Shown: one piece after another, positions 1-5,028 of the stretch
How positions within the stretch are numbered: position 1 is the first letter of the stretch
How the letters are laid out: the number at the start of each line of letters is the position of its first letter
NCBI GenBank assembly: GCA_015661935.1
Contig: DQVD01000339.1
Location: 1-5,028 of the forward strand
Source: Desulfocapsa sulfexigens
GTDB taxonomy: Bacteria; Desulfobacterota; Desulfobulbia; Desulfobulbales; Desulfocapsaceae
Length of the DNA stretch: 5,028 nucleotides
Direction of reading: 5' to 3'
The notes under the pieces: generated by a model
Seen by the model: the letters and a program-made list of their open reading frames with translations, nothing else
Told to the model about the DNA's origin: nothing
Database searches by the model: none
Position numbers and translations under genes: made by a program

Positions 1-44
1 GTGCTTTCTAACCCTGTTCAGGAAGAAAGGCAGTTCACTGGATA

Positions 45-99
45 AGTGCCTTATCAGAAAATTTCTTTGAAAAAACAGGAAATTGTTCTGTAAGGCACT
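45..99. repeat. Long imperfect hairpin overlapping the Rieske gene stop
   Basis: AGTGCCTTA (45-53) pairs perfectly with TAAGGCACT (91-99). The stem continues inward with CAGAA (55-59) against TTCTG (86-90) and AATTTC (60-65) against GAAATT (79-84), with single-base bulges at 54 and 85 and a 13-base loop. That is about 20 base pairs. The outer right arm includes two bases of the Rieske TAG stop. Neither strand has a U tract after the stem, so it is not a classical intrinsic terminator. It may stabilise the operon's 3' end or act as a pausing or termination structure. Confidence 0.55.
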
Positions 100-508
100 A
101 AATGGTAACAATATAGCCACCGGCATCTTTTAGTTTCTCCACCTTATAGAGGGGGAGTGCTTTTTCAGCCGGGCCATGAAGAACGAGACCTTTCGTTGAA
201 AAACGACTTTGATGGCATGGACATTCAAGGAGTCCTTCTTTTTCATGGTAATGTATGGTACACCCAAGATGAGTACATTTTCTCGATAGTGCCCACGCCT
301 CTGTCCCGTTATCAAAAAGAATATAGTCAGGGCCAATATGGAATCCGCCGACAGTAAGTGATGAGTTACTCACTTCTATGACTCTTGGTTTTTTGGGAAT
401 TGAGAAGCGAAGAAGGCGCATGATTGGGTACAGTGCAGCAAAGCCAGCACAGAAAAGAAGAAATTTGCGTTTACTTTGTAGTGGTGGATTTTTTTTACAG
501 GATTTCAT
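98..508 (-). CDS. Small membrane-anchored Rieske [2Fe-2S] protein
   Basis: This 136-residue protein is a Rieske iron-sulfur protein, an electron carrier expected on the outer face of the cytoplasmic membrane. Both cluster boxes are intact: CTHLGC at residues 78-83 and CPCHQSRF at 96-103. Cys78, His80, Cys96 and His99 are the expected 2Fe-2S ligands. Cys83 and Cys98 are the expected disulfide pair of the high-potential bc1/b6f class. A GPA Pro-loop follows at 112-114. Residues 16-35 form one hydrophobic segment preceded by SKRKFL (12-17), which resembles a Tat signal with KR in place of RR, so an uncleaved signal anchor is likely. The ATG start lies 33 bases after the coaD stop. No Shine-Dalgarno sequence is visible, but no better start exists before the domain. 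An A8 run covers codons 5-7. No cytochrome b gene is visible beside it, so its redox partner is unknown. The fold call is firm; the physiological role is not. Confidence 0.9.
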   Translation of the reverse strand: MKSCKKNPPLQSKRKFLLFCAGFAALYPIMRLLRFSIPKKPRVIEVSNSSLTVGGFHIGPDYILFDNGTEAWALSRKCTHLGCTIHYHEKEGLLECPCHQSRFSTKGLVLHGPAEKALPLYKVEKLKDAGGYIVTI

Positions 509-541
509 GAAGAGTCAGATAGATAGAGAGCGGCAGATAAA

Positions 542-1051
542 TCATGGTAGTGAAAATTTCTCGAGAAGGTTCTGGTTGACGTGTTCAGGAACCAGTTCAC
601 AAACATCTCCCCCATGTCGCGCAGCATCTTTAATGATTGAAGAGCTGATATAGATCCACCTGAAGCCTGGCATTAGAAAAACAGTGTCCACTTCACGCTC
701 AAGTTTTCTGTTCATCAGGGCCAGCTGAAATTCATAATCAAAGTCGGATACAGCTCGCAAACCTCGAATAATTGCATTTGCACCACGATCCGCAGCATAT
801 TTCACTAATAATCCTGAGACTGAATCCACCTCAACACGGGAGTAATCGTGTGGAAAACATTTTTCTGCCATTTCTTTTCTCTCCTCAAGAGAAAAAAGAG
901 GCTTCTTACCAGGATTTATGGCGATGGCAATAATAACTTTATCAAAAAGATTTAAGGCACGATCGATGATGTCGAGATGTCCCATGGTTATAGGGTCAAA
1001 TGTACCTGGATAGACGCCAAGGCTTTTCCGGTGAGGGGAATATTTTGACAT
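542..1051 (-). CDS. coaD: Phosphopantetheine adenylyltransferase
   Basis: CoaD transfers AMP from ATP to 4'-phosphopantetheine, giving dephospho-CoA and pyrophosphate, the penultimate step of coenzyme A synthesis in the cytosol. The 169-residue protein carries the nucleotidyltransferase signature YPGTFDPITMGH (residues 14-25), with the TxGH motif at 22-25. NPGKKPLFSLEER (46-58) supplies the conserved lysine. RGLRAVSDFDYE (96-107) is the arginine-rich substrate and ATP loop. The ISSSIIKD segment (135-142) is the family's C-terminal nucleotide-binding motif. The protein has about seven extra N-terminal residues compared with most CoaD proteins, and no alternative start codon lies nearer the motif, so the ATG is kept. 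There is no clear Shine-Dalgarno sequence. It sits 29 bases after rsmD, a very common pairing in bacteria, and is probably cotranscribed with it. Confidence 0.97.
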   Translation of the reverse strand: MSKYSPHRKSLGVYPGTFDPITMGHLDIIDRALNLFDKVIIAIAINPGKKPLFSLEERKEMAEKCFPHDYSRVEVDSVSGLLVKYAADRGANAIIRGLRAVSDFDYEFQLALMNRKLEREVDTVFLMPGFRWIYISSSIIKDAARHGGDVCELVPEHVNQNLLEKFSLP

Positions 1052-1080
1052 AGTTTCAGATCAATTGAAGTTGTAAAATT

Positions 1081-1668
1081 TTACTGGTCTTTCACTTTGT
1101 AGAACCAGAATCCAGTATCTCCATATCTACGCTGGTCAGCAAGCTCTAATCTCGAATAAGAATCAGGCAGTGATTGTCCGCTGCTTTCTTCTGCAATAAT
1201 CAATGTTGTAGCTGTAATAAAGTGACTGCTATCCAAAAAAGTCAGACTTTTTTCGGCCAGATTTTTCTTGTAAGGCGGGTCAAGAAAGATGAGATCAAAG
1301 CACGATGATTCATCAAATGTGGGGTGTTTAAAGTTCAGTCCCCGGCAAAGATCATACTGAATAACAGTTAGCTCATTCCCTTGAATATCTTTTAGACCCA
1401 TGGTGCATAGAGCACAATTGTGTTTGATGACCTCAATTGCTTTGCTCTGTTTCTCGACAAAAACAACCTGCTGAGCTCCTCTGCTAAACGCTTCAAGGCC
1501 AAGAGCGCCTGTTCCGGCAAAGAGATCCAGAACGCGGGCTGATATGATTCTGTTTCCTATAATACTGAAAAGGGCTTCTCTTGCACGATCAGTAGTTGGA
1601 CGAATAGAATTGGAATTGCCCGGAGTCTTGAGTTTTCTCCCACGGGCAAGGCCGCTTATAATCCTCAA
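1081..1668 (-). CDS. rsmD: 16S rRNA (guanine(966)-N(2))-methyltransferase RsmD
   Basis: RsmD uses S-adenosylmethionine to methylate N2 of G966 in 16S rRNA during small-subunit assembly. The 195-residue protein begins with the family's characteristic MRIISG...GRKLKTP (1-16) and RPTTDRAREALF (23-34), which help recognise the RNA. The Rossmann SAM-binding motif is VLDLFAGTGALGLEAFSRGA (46-65), and the catalytic LDPPY is at 129-133. The start codon is TTG, chosen because it gives the canonical N-terminus exactly. It directly follows the TAA stop of asd with no spacer (TAATTG), so translation probably depends on coupling to asd. The next gene is coaD, its usual partner. Length is normal for the family and all motifs are intact. 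Confidence 0.96.
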   Translation of the reverse strand: MRIISGLARGRKLKTPGNSNSIRPTTDRAREALFSIIGNRIISARVLDLFAGTGALGLEAFSRGAQQVVFVEKQSKAIEVIKHNCALCTMGLKDIQGNELTVIQYDLCRGLNFKHPTFDESSCFDLIFLDPPYKKNLAEKSLTFLDSSHFITATTLIIAEESSGQSLPDSYSRLELADQRRYGDTGFWFYKVKDQ

Positions 1669-2697
1669 TTACTTGTAGTCTGCAATGTATGTTTCGGCAA
1701 TTTGAACAGCATTCAGTGCTGCACCCTTTAAGATGTTGTCGGAAACAACCCAGAGGTTGATACCATTGTCAATGGACTCATCTTCGCGAATACGACCAAC
1801 CAGAGTCTCAAACCTTCCTGCACAATCGGTGGCAAGGGGGTATTTGAAGTTTTCAGGATCATCGACCAGTTTCACTCCTGGTGCAACGGCCAGTAATTCT
1901 TTAACTTCAGCAGCAGTGATTTTGCTTTTGGTTTCAATGTTCACCGATTCTGAATGGCCGTAATAGACTGGAACCCGAACAGTTGTAGCAGTGATTCCAA
2001 TGGAGTCATCTTCGAATATCTTTCTGGTTTCATTGACCATCTTCATCTCTTCTTTGGTGTATCCATTCTCCAGAAATGAATCGATATGAGGTAGACAGTT
2101 GAATAGGATCTGGTGTGGATACACAGACGCTTTTATTTCTTTGGCATTTACATAATCCTTCACCTGTTGATCCAGCTCTTCAATAGCCTTTGCGCCGGTT
2201 CCAGATACTGCCTGGTATGTTGAGATAACCAGTCGTTTGATGCCAACTTTATCAAGAATGGGTTTTAAGGCAACCAGCATCTGAATGGTGGAACAGTTTG
2301 GGTTGGCAATGATACCACGTTTTTTGTACTGGGCAATGGCATGTGGGTTGACTTCCGGAACAACCAGGGGGATTTCAGGATCCATCCGGTAGGCGCTGGA
2401 GTTGTCAATGACCACCGCACCTGCTTCGGCTGCAGCTGGTGCAAAATCTAAAGATCTTGTGGCACCTGCGGAAAAAAGAGCAATATCGATTCCTTCAAAG
2501 GCATCGGTACTGAGAAGTTGTACTTCCAGCTTTTCACCTTTAAATGTGATCTTTTTTCCAACAGATCGTTCGGATGCCAGCAGTCGTAATTCATTGACGG
2601 GAAAGTCTCGTCTTCTTAAGACATCGAGCATGGCACCACCAACTGCACCGGTCGCACCGGCAATGGCCACATTGTACTTCTTTTGATTTTCACTCAT
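1669..2697 (-). CDS. asd: Aspartate-semialdehyde dehydrogenase
   Basis: Asd reduces L-4-aspartyl phosphate with NADPH to L-aspartate 4-semialdehyde, the branch-point precursor for lysine, diaminopimelate, threonine and methionine. The 342-residue length fits the shorter ASADH subfamily rather than the roughly 367-residue E. coli type. GATGAVG (14-20) is the NADP-binding glycine loop and SAGAT (76-80) lies in the same Rossmann fold. NPNCST (132-137) contains the catalytic nucleophile Cys135. Gln162 in STYQAVSGTG is the expected substrate-binding glutamine. RVPVYYGHSES (241-251) contains Arg241 and the acid-base His248. The ATG follows an AT-rich leader without an obvious Shine-Dalgarno sequence. 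It is the first gene after the pssA terminator and so probably heads an operon with rsmD, coaD and the Rieske gene. Confidence 0.97.
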   Translation of the reverse strand: MSENQKKYNVAIAGATGAVGGAMLDVLRRRDFPVNELRLLASERSVGKKITFKGEKLEVQLLSTDAFEGIDIALFSAGATRSLDFAPAAAEAGAVVIDNSSAYRMDPEIPLVVPEVNPHAIAQYKKRGIIANPNCSTIQMLVALKPILDKVGIKRLVISTYQAVSGTGAKAIEELDQQVKDYVNAKEIKASVYPHQILFNCLPHIDSFLENGYTKEEMKMVNETRKIFEDDSIGITATTVRVPVYYGHSESVNIETKSKITAAEVKELLAVAPGVKLVDDPENFKYPLATDCAGRFETLVGRIREDESIDNGINLWVVSDNILKGAALNAVQIAETYIADYK

Positions 2698-2802
2698 AGT
2701 AAATCTTTATATTTGTAAGTTAGAGAAATAGAAAAAAAGTAAGTAACATATTTTATATTCTTGAACAATACATTAATCACCCTGGCATATGGAAGGACAT
2801 GA

Positions 2803-2815
2803 TGCCCTGCGGGCA
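2803..2815. repeat. Short palindrome TGCCC-TGC-GGGCA
   Basis: A perfect 5-base-pair inverted repeat with a 3-base TGC loop. It shares the core CCTGCGG with the palindrome at 2846-2858, 43 bases away. It lies about 105 bases upstream of the asd start. It could be a REP-like unit, part of an asd leader structure, or incidental. It has no U tract on either strand, so it is not an intrinsic terminator. Confidence 0.4.
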
Positions 2816-2838
2816 CATTCAGACGACAGAAACCAGAA

Positions 2839-2867
2839 TAGTTAGCAGCCTGCGGCTGAAATAACTA
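2839..2867. repeat. Two-part hairpin with CAGCC-TGC-GGCTG tip
   Basis: TAGTTA (2839-2844) pairs with TAACTA (2862-2867), and inside it CAGCC (2846-2850) pairs with GGCTG (2854-2858) around a TGC loop. An asymmetric internal loop (G against AAA) separates the two stems, giving 11 base pairs in all. The tip has the same CCTGCGG core as the palindrome at 2803-2815. No U tract follows on either strand. The structure is seen directly; any role is unknown. Confidence 0.45.
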
Positions 2868-2934
2868 CAGTTGATTTTCATCTGGCATCCACTTCCGAGA
2901 ATGATTCACACAAAACCTTTTTTTCCGATACATT

Positions 2935-2972
2935 AAAAAAGCACCTCAGGTATTGGTTACCTGAGGTGCTTT
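2935..2972 (-). terminator. Strong intrinsic terminator after pssA
   Basis: On the minus strand a perfect 15-base-pair stem, AAAGCACCTCAGGTA with its exact complement, closes on a 5-base loop and runs straight into six U residues (2940-2935). The stem starts about 20 bases after the pssA stop. Stem length, GC-rich core and U tract all fit Rho-independent termination of the ilvN-psd-pssA transcript. On the plus strand only three T residues follow before AAA, so it would terminate poorly that way. Confidence 0.93.
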
Positions 2973-2993
2973 AAATTGAATGGCAAACAACGC

Positions 2994-3752
2994 TCAGGGT
3001 TTGTGCTTCTTTATTGTTATTGTAGTTTTCTTTGTTGATCGAAATTTTATCATAAGTCCATAAACCGGACCCGATGCAAGATAGATTAAAAAGAGTGCAA
3101 AGAGCATTATCTGAGGCTCTGCAGCAATAAGAATAAAAAGAAGCAGGAATCCAACAAGTACCTGAAATCGCTTCATCTTGAACTTGGGAAACTCTTTAAA
3201 GCTATAATATGTATGGGTCGAGACCATAAGGTAAGAAAGAATGTACACCAGCAAGAGCAGGGAAATGTGTTTTACTTCACCTGTAATACCCAAAAAGTGA
3301 CTGAATAAAACTGCAGCCGATATCATAGCAGCAGCGGCAGGACAGGGGAGACCAACAAAATTTTTGGAATCGGATGCGCTATCCACGGAATTGAATCTGG
3401 CAAGGCGCAGAGATGTCATGGCAACATAGAGAAAAGCTGCCAACCAGCCATATCTGCCGTATGGATGCAGTGCCCAAAGATATGCAAGAACTGCCGGAGA
3501 TACACCAAAGGAAACCATGTCACAAAGGGAATCAAGTTCAGCTCCAAACTGACTGGTACTATGAGTCATTCTGGCAACACGGCCATCCAGTGCATCAAAA
3601 ATAGCCGCTACAAGTATTGCAATGGCGGCAGTCTTGAATTCAGCATTAATTGCAGAGACAATGGAATAAAAACCGCAAAATAAACTTGCCAATGTAAACA
3701 TACATGGCAGAGGATAAAAACGATTGTCCATATTGGAAGGACTGTCAGTCAT
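2994..3752 (-). CDS. pssA: CDP-diacylglycerol-serine O-phosphatidyltransferase
   Basis: PssA is an integral membrane enzyme that joins CDP-diacylglycerol and L-serine to give phosphatidylserine and CMP. With the ATG at 3752 it has 252 residues. The CDP-alcohol phosphatidyltransferase signature DxxDGxxAR-x8-GxxxDxxxD is complete, with Asp53, Asp56, Gly57, Ala60, Arg61, Gly70, Asp74 and Asp78. About seven hydrophobic segments are visible (roughly 19-37, 42-55, 104-115, 136-156, 163-180, 196-211, 214-235), followed by a lysine-rich tail. The ATG at 3752 was chosen because GGGTG (3765-3761) lies 8 bases upstream. An in-frame TTG at 3767 would add five residues, and an ATG at 3731 would remove seven and also match typical family N-termini. 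The gene follows psd by about 95 bases, and psd's product acts on the lipid made here. A terminator follows at once. Confidence 0.95.
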   Translation of the reverse strand: MTDSPSNMDNRFYPLPCMFTLASLFCGFYSIVSAINAEFKTAAIAILVAAIFDALDGRVARMTHSTSQFGAELDSLCDMVSFGVSPAVLAYLWALHPYGRYGWLAAFLYVAMTSLRLARFNSVDSASDSKNFVGLPCPAAAAMISAAVLFSHFLGITGEVKHISLLLLVYILSYLMVSTHTYYSFKEFPKFKMKRFQVLVGFLLLFILIAAEPQIMLFALFLIYLASGPVYGLMIKFRSTKKTTITIKKHKP

Positions 3753-3760
3753 AGAATGCG

Positions 3761-3765
3761 CACCC
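3761..3765 (-). promoter_or_regulatory. Likely ribosome binding site for pssA
   Basis: GGGTG on the minus strand lies 8 bases before the ATG at 3752. It is the closest thing to a Shine-Dalgarno sequence near any visible start in the window, and it would overlap the coding region if the upstream TTG were used. This is the reason for preferring the ATG. The match to the anti-Shine-Dalgarno sequence is partial. Confidence 0.4.
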
Positions 3766-3790
3766 AAAGAAAGAAAAAAATAAATTTTAT

Positions 3791-3796
3791 ATTATA
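3791..3796 (-). promoter_or_regulatory. Possible -10 element upstream of pssA
   Basis: A perfect TATAAT on the minus strand lies 39 bases before the pssA ATG in the AT-rich psd-pssA gap. The region 16-18 bases further upstream has no recognisable -35 hexamer, and the TG dinucleotide is one base out of place for an extended -10. An internal promoter giving pssA expression apart from psd is possible but weakly supported. An imperfect dyad (3797-3818, CAC+ACAA against TTGT+GTG) lies immediately upstream. Confidence 0.3.
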
Positions 3797-3847
3797 CACA
3801 TACAATATGCCTTGTGTGAGTAAAAGCCAATGATTTGAAGTGAAATA

Positions 3848-4492
3848 TTAGGAAAATGACGCGATAGCTGTTTTCCCGGCACTAACCTTTTGGCCGATTT
3901 TTACAGAAACAGTACTTGTTACAGGTAAGTAAAGATCTACACGTGAGCCAAAGCGAATAAGTCCGAAACGTTCACCTCGTTGAACCGAATCTTCAGGTTC
4001 CAGCCAGTTAACAATTCGTCTTGCAATCAGTCCTGCAACCTGAACGAAAACCATGCGCTGCCCTGTTTTGGTTTGCAGGGTAACTCCACAGCTTTCATTT
4101 AAAAGTGCTCCTTTTGTACTATCTGCTGAATAGAATTTTCCGGGTTTGTAATGAATTTCCTGCACCATCCCATCCATGGGAATCCGGTTGACATGAACAT
4201 TAAAAACATTCATAAAGATGGAAATTTTTATTACCTGTTCCTGCAGGTAGGTGTCATCAAACTGTTCTTCAATAAGGATGACTTTTCCATCAGCAGGTGA
4301 GAGTAACTCTTCTGGTTTCGCATCAGTCATTCGTTCCGGATCCCTAAAGAATGCAACAACAAAGCTTGTTACTAAAAGGGAAGGCCAGGCAAGAATTTCA
4401 TATCCGAGAATGGCTGTAATAAGAGTGACAAAGGCTGCAAAGGCAATAAAAGGGTAGCCTTCCTGTGCAAGTGGTATCCTGGGATGGGTCAT
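3848..4492 (-). CDS. psd: Phosphatidylserine decarboxylase proenzyme, short type
   Basis: Psd removes CO2 from phosphatidylserine to give phosphatidylethanolamine, using a pyruvoyl group made by self-cleavage of the proenzyme. The 214-residue length fits the short PSD-A or archaetidylserine-decarboxylase-like class, not the roughly 320-residue E. coli type. Two hydrophobic stretches (about 12-30 and 33-49) anchor the N-terminus in the membrane. FFRDPER (48-54) and SPADGK (65-70, Asp68) are conserved. FNVHVNR (97-103) carries catalytic His100. RFGSRVDLYLP (180-190) contains the cleavage site Gly182-Ser183, with Ser183 becoming the pyruvoyl group of the small alpha chain. All processing residues are present, so the enzyme should be active. 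It lies about 120 bases after ilvN and 95 before pssA, which makes its substrate. No clear Shine-Dalgarno sequence precedes the ATG. Confidence 0.95.
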   Translation of the reverse strand: MTHPRIPLAQEGYPFIAFAAFVTLITAILGYEILAWPSLLVTSFVVAFFRDPERMTDAKPEELLSPADGKVILIEEQFDDTYLQEQVIKISIFMNVFNVHVNRIPMDGMVQEIHYKPGKFYSADSTKGALLNESCGVTLQTKTGQRMVFVQVAGLIARRIVNWLEPEDSVQRGERFGLIRFGSRVDLYLPVTSTVSVKIGQKVSAGKTAIASFS

Positions 4493-4530
4493 GATAATGT
4501 TTTGTGGTCTCTTGATGGGCTGATAACAGG

Positions 4531-4566
4531 AAAAGCAGATAACGACTTATGCCGAAACCTGCTTTT
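4531..4566. repeat. Inverted repeat in the ilvN-psd gap
   Basis: AAAAGCAG (4531-4538) and CTGCTTTT (4559-4566) are perfect 8-base complements around a 20-base loop. Read on the minus strand, the stem ends in TTTT followed by CC, so there is no free U tract and termination after ilvN would be weak at most. It might cause partial readthrough control or protect the ilvN message from 3' decay. The repeat is seen directly; any role is inference. Confidence 0.35.
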
Positions 4567-4611
4567 ACCCGGAAACAATAAGGTAGTGCCTGAAAGAAAC
4601 TCCGTAATATT

Positions 4612-5028
4612 TTATTTCTTTGGCGCTCGTGGCATGGCAATCGTTCCAGTACGAACAATTTCCTTAATCCCAATGGGACGCAGAATGTCAATAATGGCCT
4701 GAATCTTAGTCGTGGAACCAGTGACCTCAACAGCATATGCTTTTGGACTGACATCAACAACTTTTCCACGGAAAATATCAATGACACGCAAAACTTCTGC
4801 GCGAGTGGTATTTTCGGCCTTGACCCGGATAAGCGCCATTTCCCTTTCCACAAATTCACTTTCACTGATATCGGTCACTTTAATGACATCGATAAGTTTG
4901 TGAAGCTGCTTAGTGATCTGTTCAACAATGGCATCACTGCCAGTGGTCACTAAAGTAAGACAGGAGAGGGAAGAATCCAGAGTCTCTGCAACACTGAGAC
5001 TCTCAATGTTGAATCCGCGACCACTGAA
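4612..5028 (-). CDS. ilvN: Acetolactate synthase small (regulatory) subunit, 5' end cut off
   Basis: This is the regulatory subunit of acetohydroxyacid synthase, which with the catalytic IlvB forms acetolactate and acetohydroxybutyrate, the first committed step to valine, leucine and isoleucine. The frame stays open to the right window edge, giving 138 visible residues; roughly 25 N-terminal residues lie outside. The visible part begins FSGRGFNIESL, the ACT-domain region. Its Asn (visible residue 7) matches the asparagine known to affect valine feedback in E. coli IlvH. EQITKQLHKLIDVIKV follows, and the C-terminal domain ends IKEIVRTGTIAMPR. A start at the GTG at 4950 would delete most of the ACT domain and is rejected, since homology continues upstream of it. 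Normal family length is about 160-170 residues. IlvB is expected just beyond the right edge. Confidence 0.95.
   Translation of the reverse strand, partial: FSGRGFNIESLSVAETLDSSLSCLTLVTTGSDAIVEQITKQLHKLIDVIKVTDISESEFVEREMALIRVKAENTTRAEVLRVIDIFRGKVVDVSPKAYAVEVTGSTTKIQAIIDILRPIGIKEIVRTGTIAMPRAPKK

Larger units (their letters stand above)
2698..2934. other. Intergenic leader between the pssA terminator and asd
   Basis: No credible gene is seen in these roughly 240 bases. The half next to asd is AT-rich. The best promoter guess for asd, read on the minus strand, is a -10-like TATAAA at 2757-2752 with a poor -35 (GTGATT, 2780-2775) at 17-base spacing. I rate it weak because the -35 matches only three consensus bases. 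The half near the terminator holds two small palindromes, listed separately. A 7-base direct repeat, CTGGCAT, occurs at 2782-2788 and 2882-2888, about what chance would give in a stretch this long. Confidence 0.5.

Noticed and set aside
1..45. Possible end of a convergent plus-strand gene stopping at 43-45
   Set aside because: Only 14 codons are visible, a second plus frame is also open (to 68-70), and no family is recognisable, so chance cannot be excluded. No minus-strand ATG, GTG or TTG start with a lasting frame is seen here either.
378..653. Plus-strand open frame of 91 codons across the Rieske-coaD junction
   Set aside because: It is antisense to two genes with intact motifs and resembles no known family.
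2402..2686. Plus-strand open frame of 94 codons inside asd
   Set aside because: It lies entirely antisense to a well-supported asd, with an alanine/serine-rich composition typical of a mirror frame.
4531..4566. Calling the inverted repeat after ilvN an intrinsic terminator
   Set aside because: The loop is 20 bases, the stem is only 8 base pairs and half A-T, and no U tract extends past it on the minus strand.
4398..4865. Long minus-strand open frame (155 codons) across the psd-ilvN junction
   Set aside because: It overlaps psd and ilvN in another frame, and both of those have clear family motifs. Its own product has no recognisable family and looks like a shadow.
4612..4950. Starting ilvN at the GTG at 4950
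   Set aside because: The frame continues upstream to the window edge with the conserved FNIESL region, so GTG is an internal valine codon.
1..5028. CRISPR array, tRNA/rRNA, insertion sequence, toxin-antitoxin or defence genes
   Set aside because: No regularly spaced repeats, RNA gene signatures, transposase motifs or paired small toxin-antitoxin-like frames were found; almost all sequence is accounted for by housekeeping genes.

Overview
The window reads as an ordinary bacterial chromosome segment carrying seven protein genes, all on the minus strand, so transcription runs from right to left. Gene content, the pairing of ilvN with psd and pssA, the asd-rsmD-coaD run, moderate-to-low GC and protein style fit a Gram-negative deltaproteobacterium-like organism (Desulfobacterota). 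That placement is inference from gene order and family resemblance, not a database result.

Right half (about 2935-5028): the 3' part of ilvN, the regulatory subunit of acetolactate synthase, enters from the right edge. It is followed by psd, a short-type pyruvoyl phosphatidylserine decarboxylase, and pssA, phosphatidylserine synthase. PssA makes phosphatidylserine from CDP-diacylglycerol and serine, and Psd decarboxylates it to phosphatidylethanolamine, so the pair is a complete two-step membrane-lipid module behind a branched-chain amino acid gene. A strong intrinsic terminator at about 2935-2972, just after the pssA stop, closes this transcription unit.

Middle (2698-2934): a gene-free stretch of about 240 bases between the terminator and asd. 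It holds two small palindromes that share a CCTGCGG core, and an AT-rich leader with only a weak promoter candidate.

Left half (98-2697): asd (aspartate-semialdehyde dehydrogenase, lysine/threonine/methionine pathway), rsmD (16S rRNA guanine-966 N2-methyltransferase), coaD (phosphopantetheine adenylyltransferase, coenzyme A pathway) and a small membrane-anchored Rieske [2Fe-2S] protein. They are tightly packed (gaps of 0, 29 and 33 bases) and probably form one operon. The Rieske gene is the odd member: no cytochrome b partner is visible, its N-terminus carries a lysine-arginine variant of a Tat signal, and a long imperfect hairpin overlaps its stop codon.

I see no mobile element, CRISPR array, RNA gene or new defence-type system. 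The points worth a second look are the solitary Rieske protein, its Tat-like signal and A8 tract, the hairpins around 45-99 and 2803-2867, and the scarcity of Shine-Dalgarno sequences.
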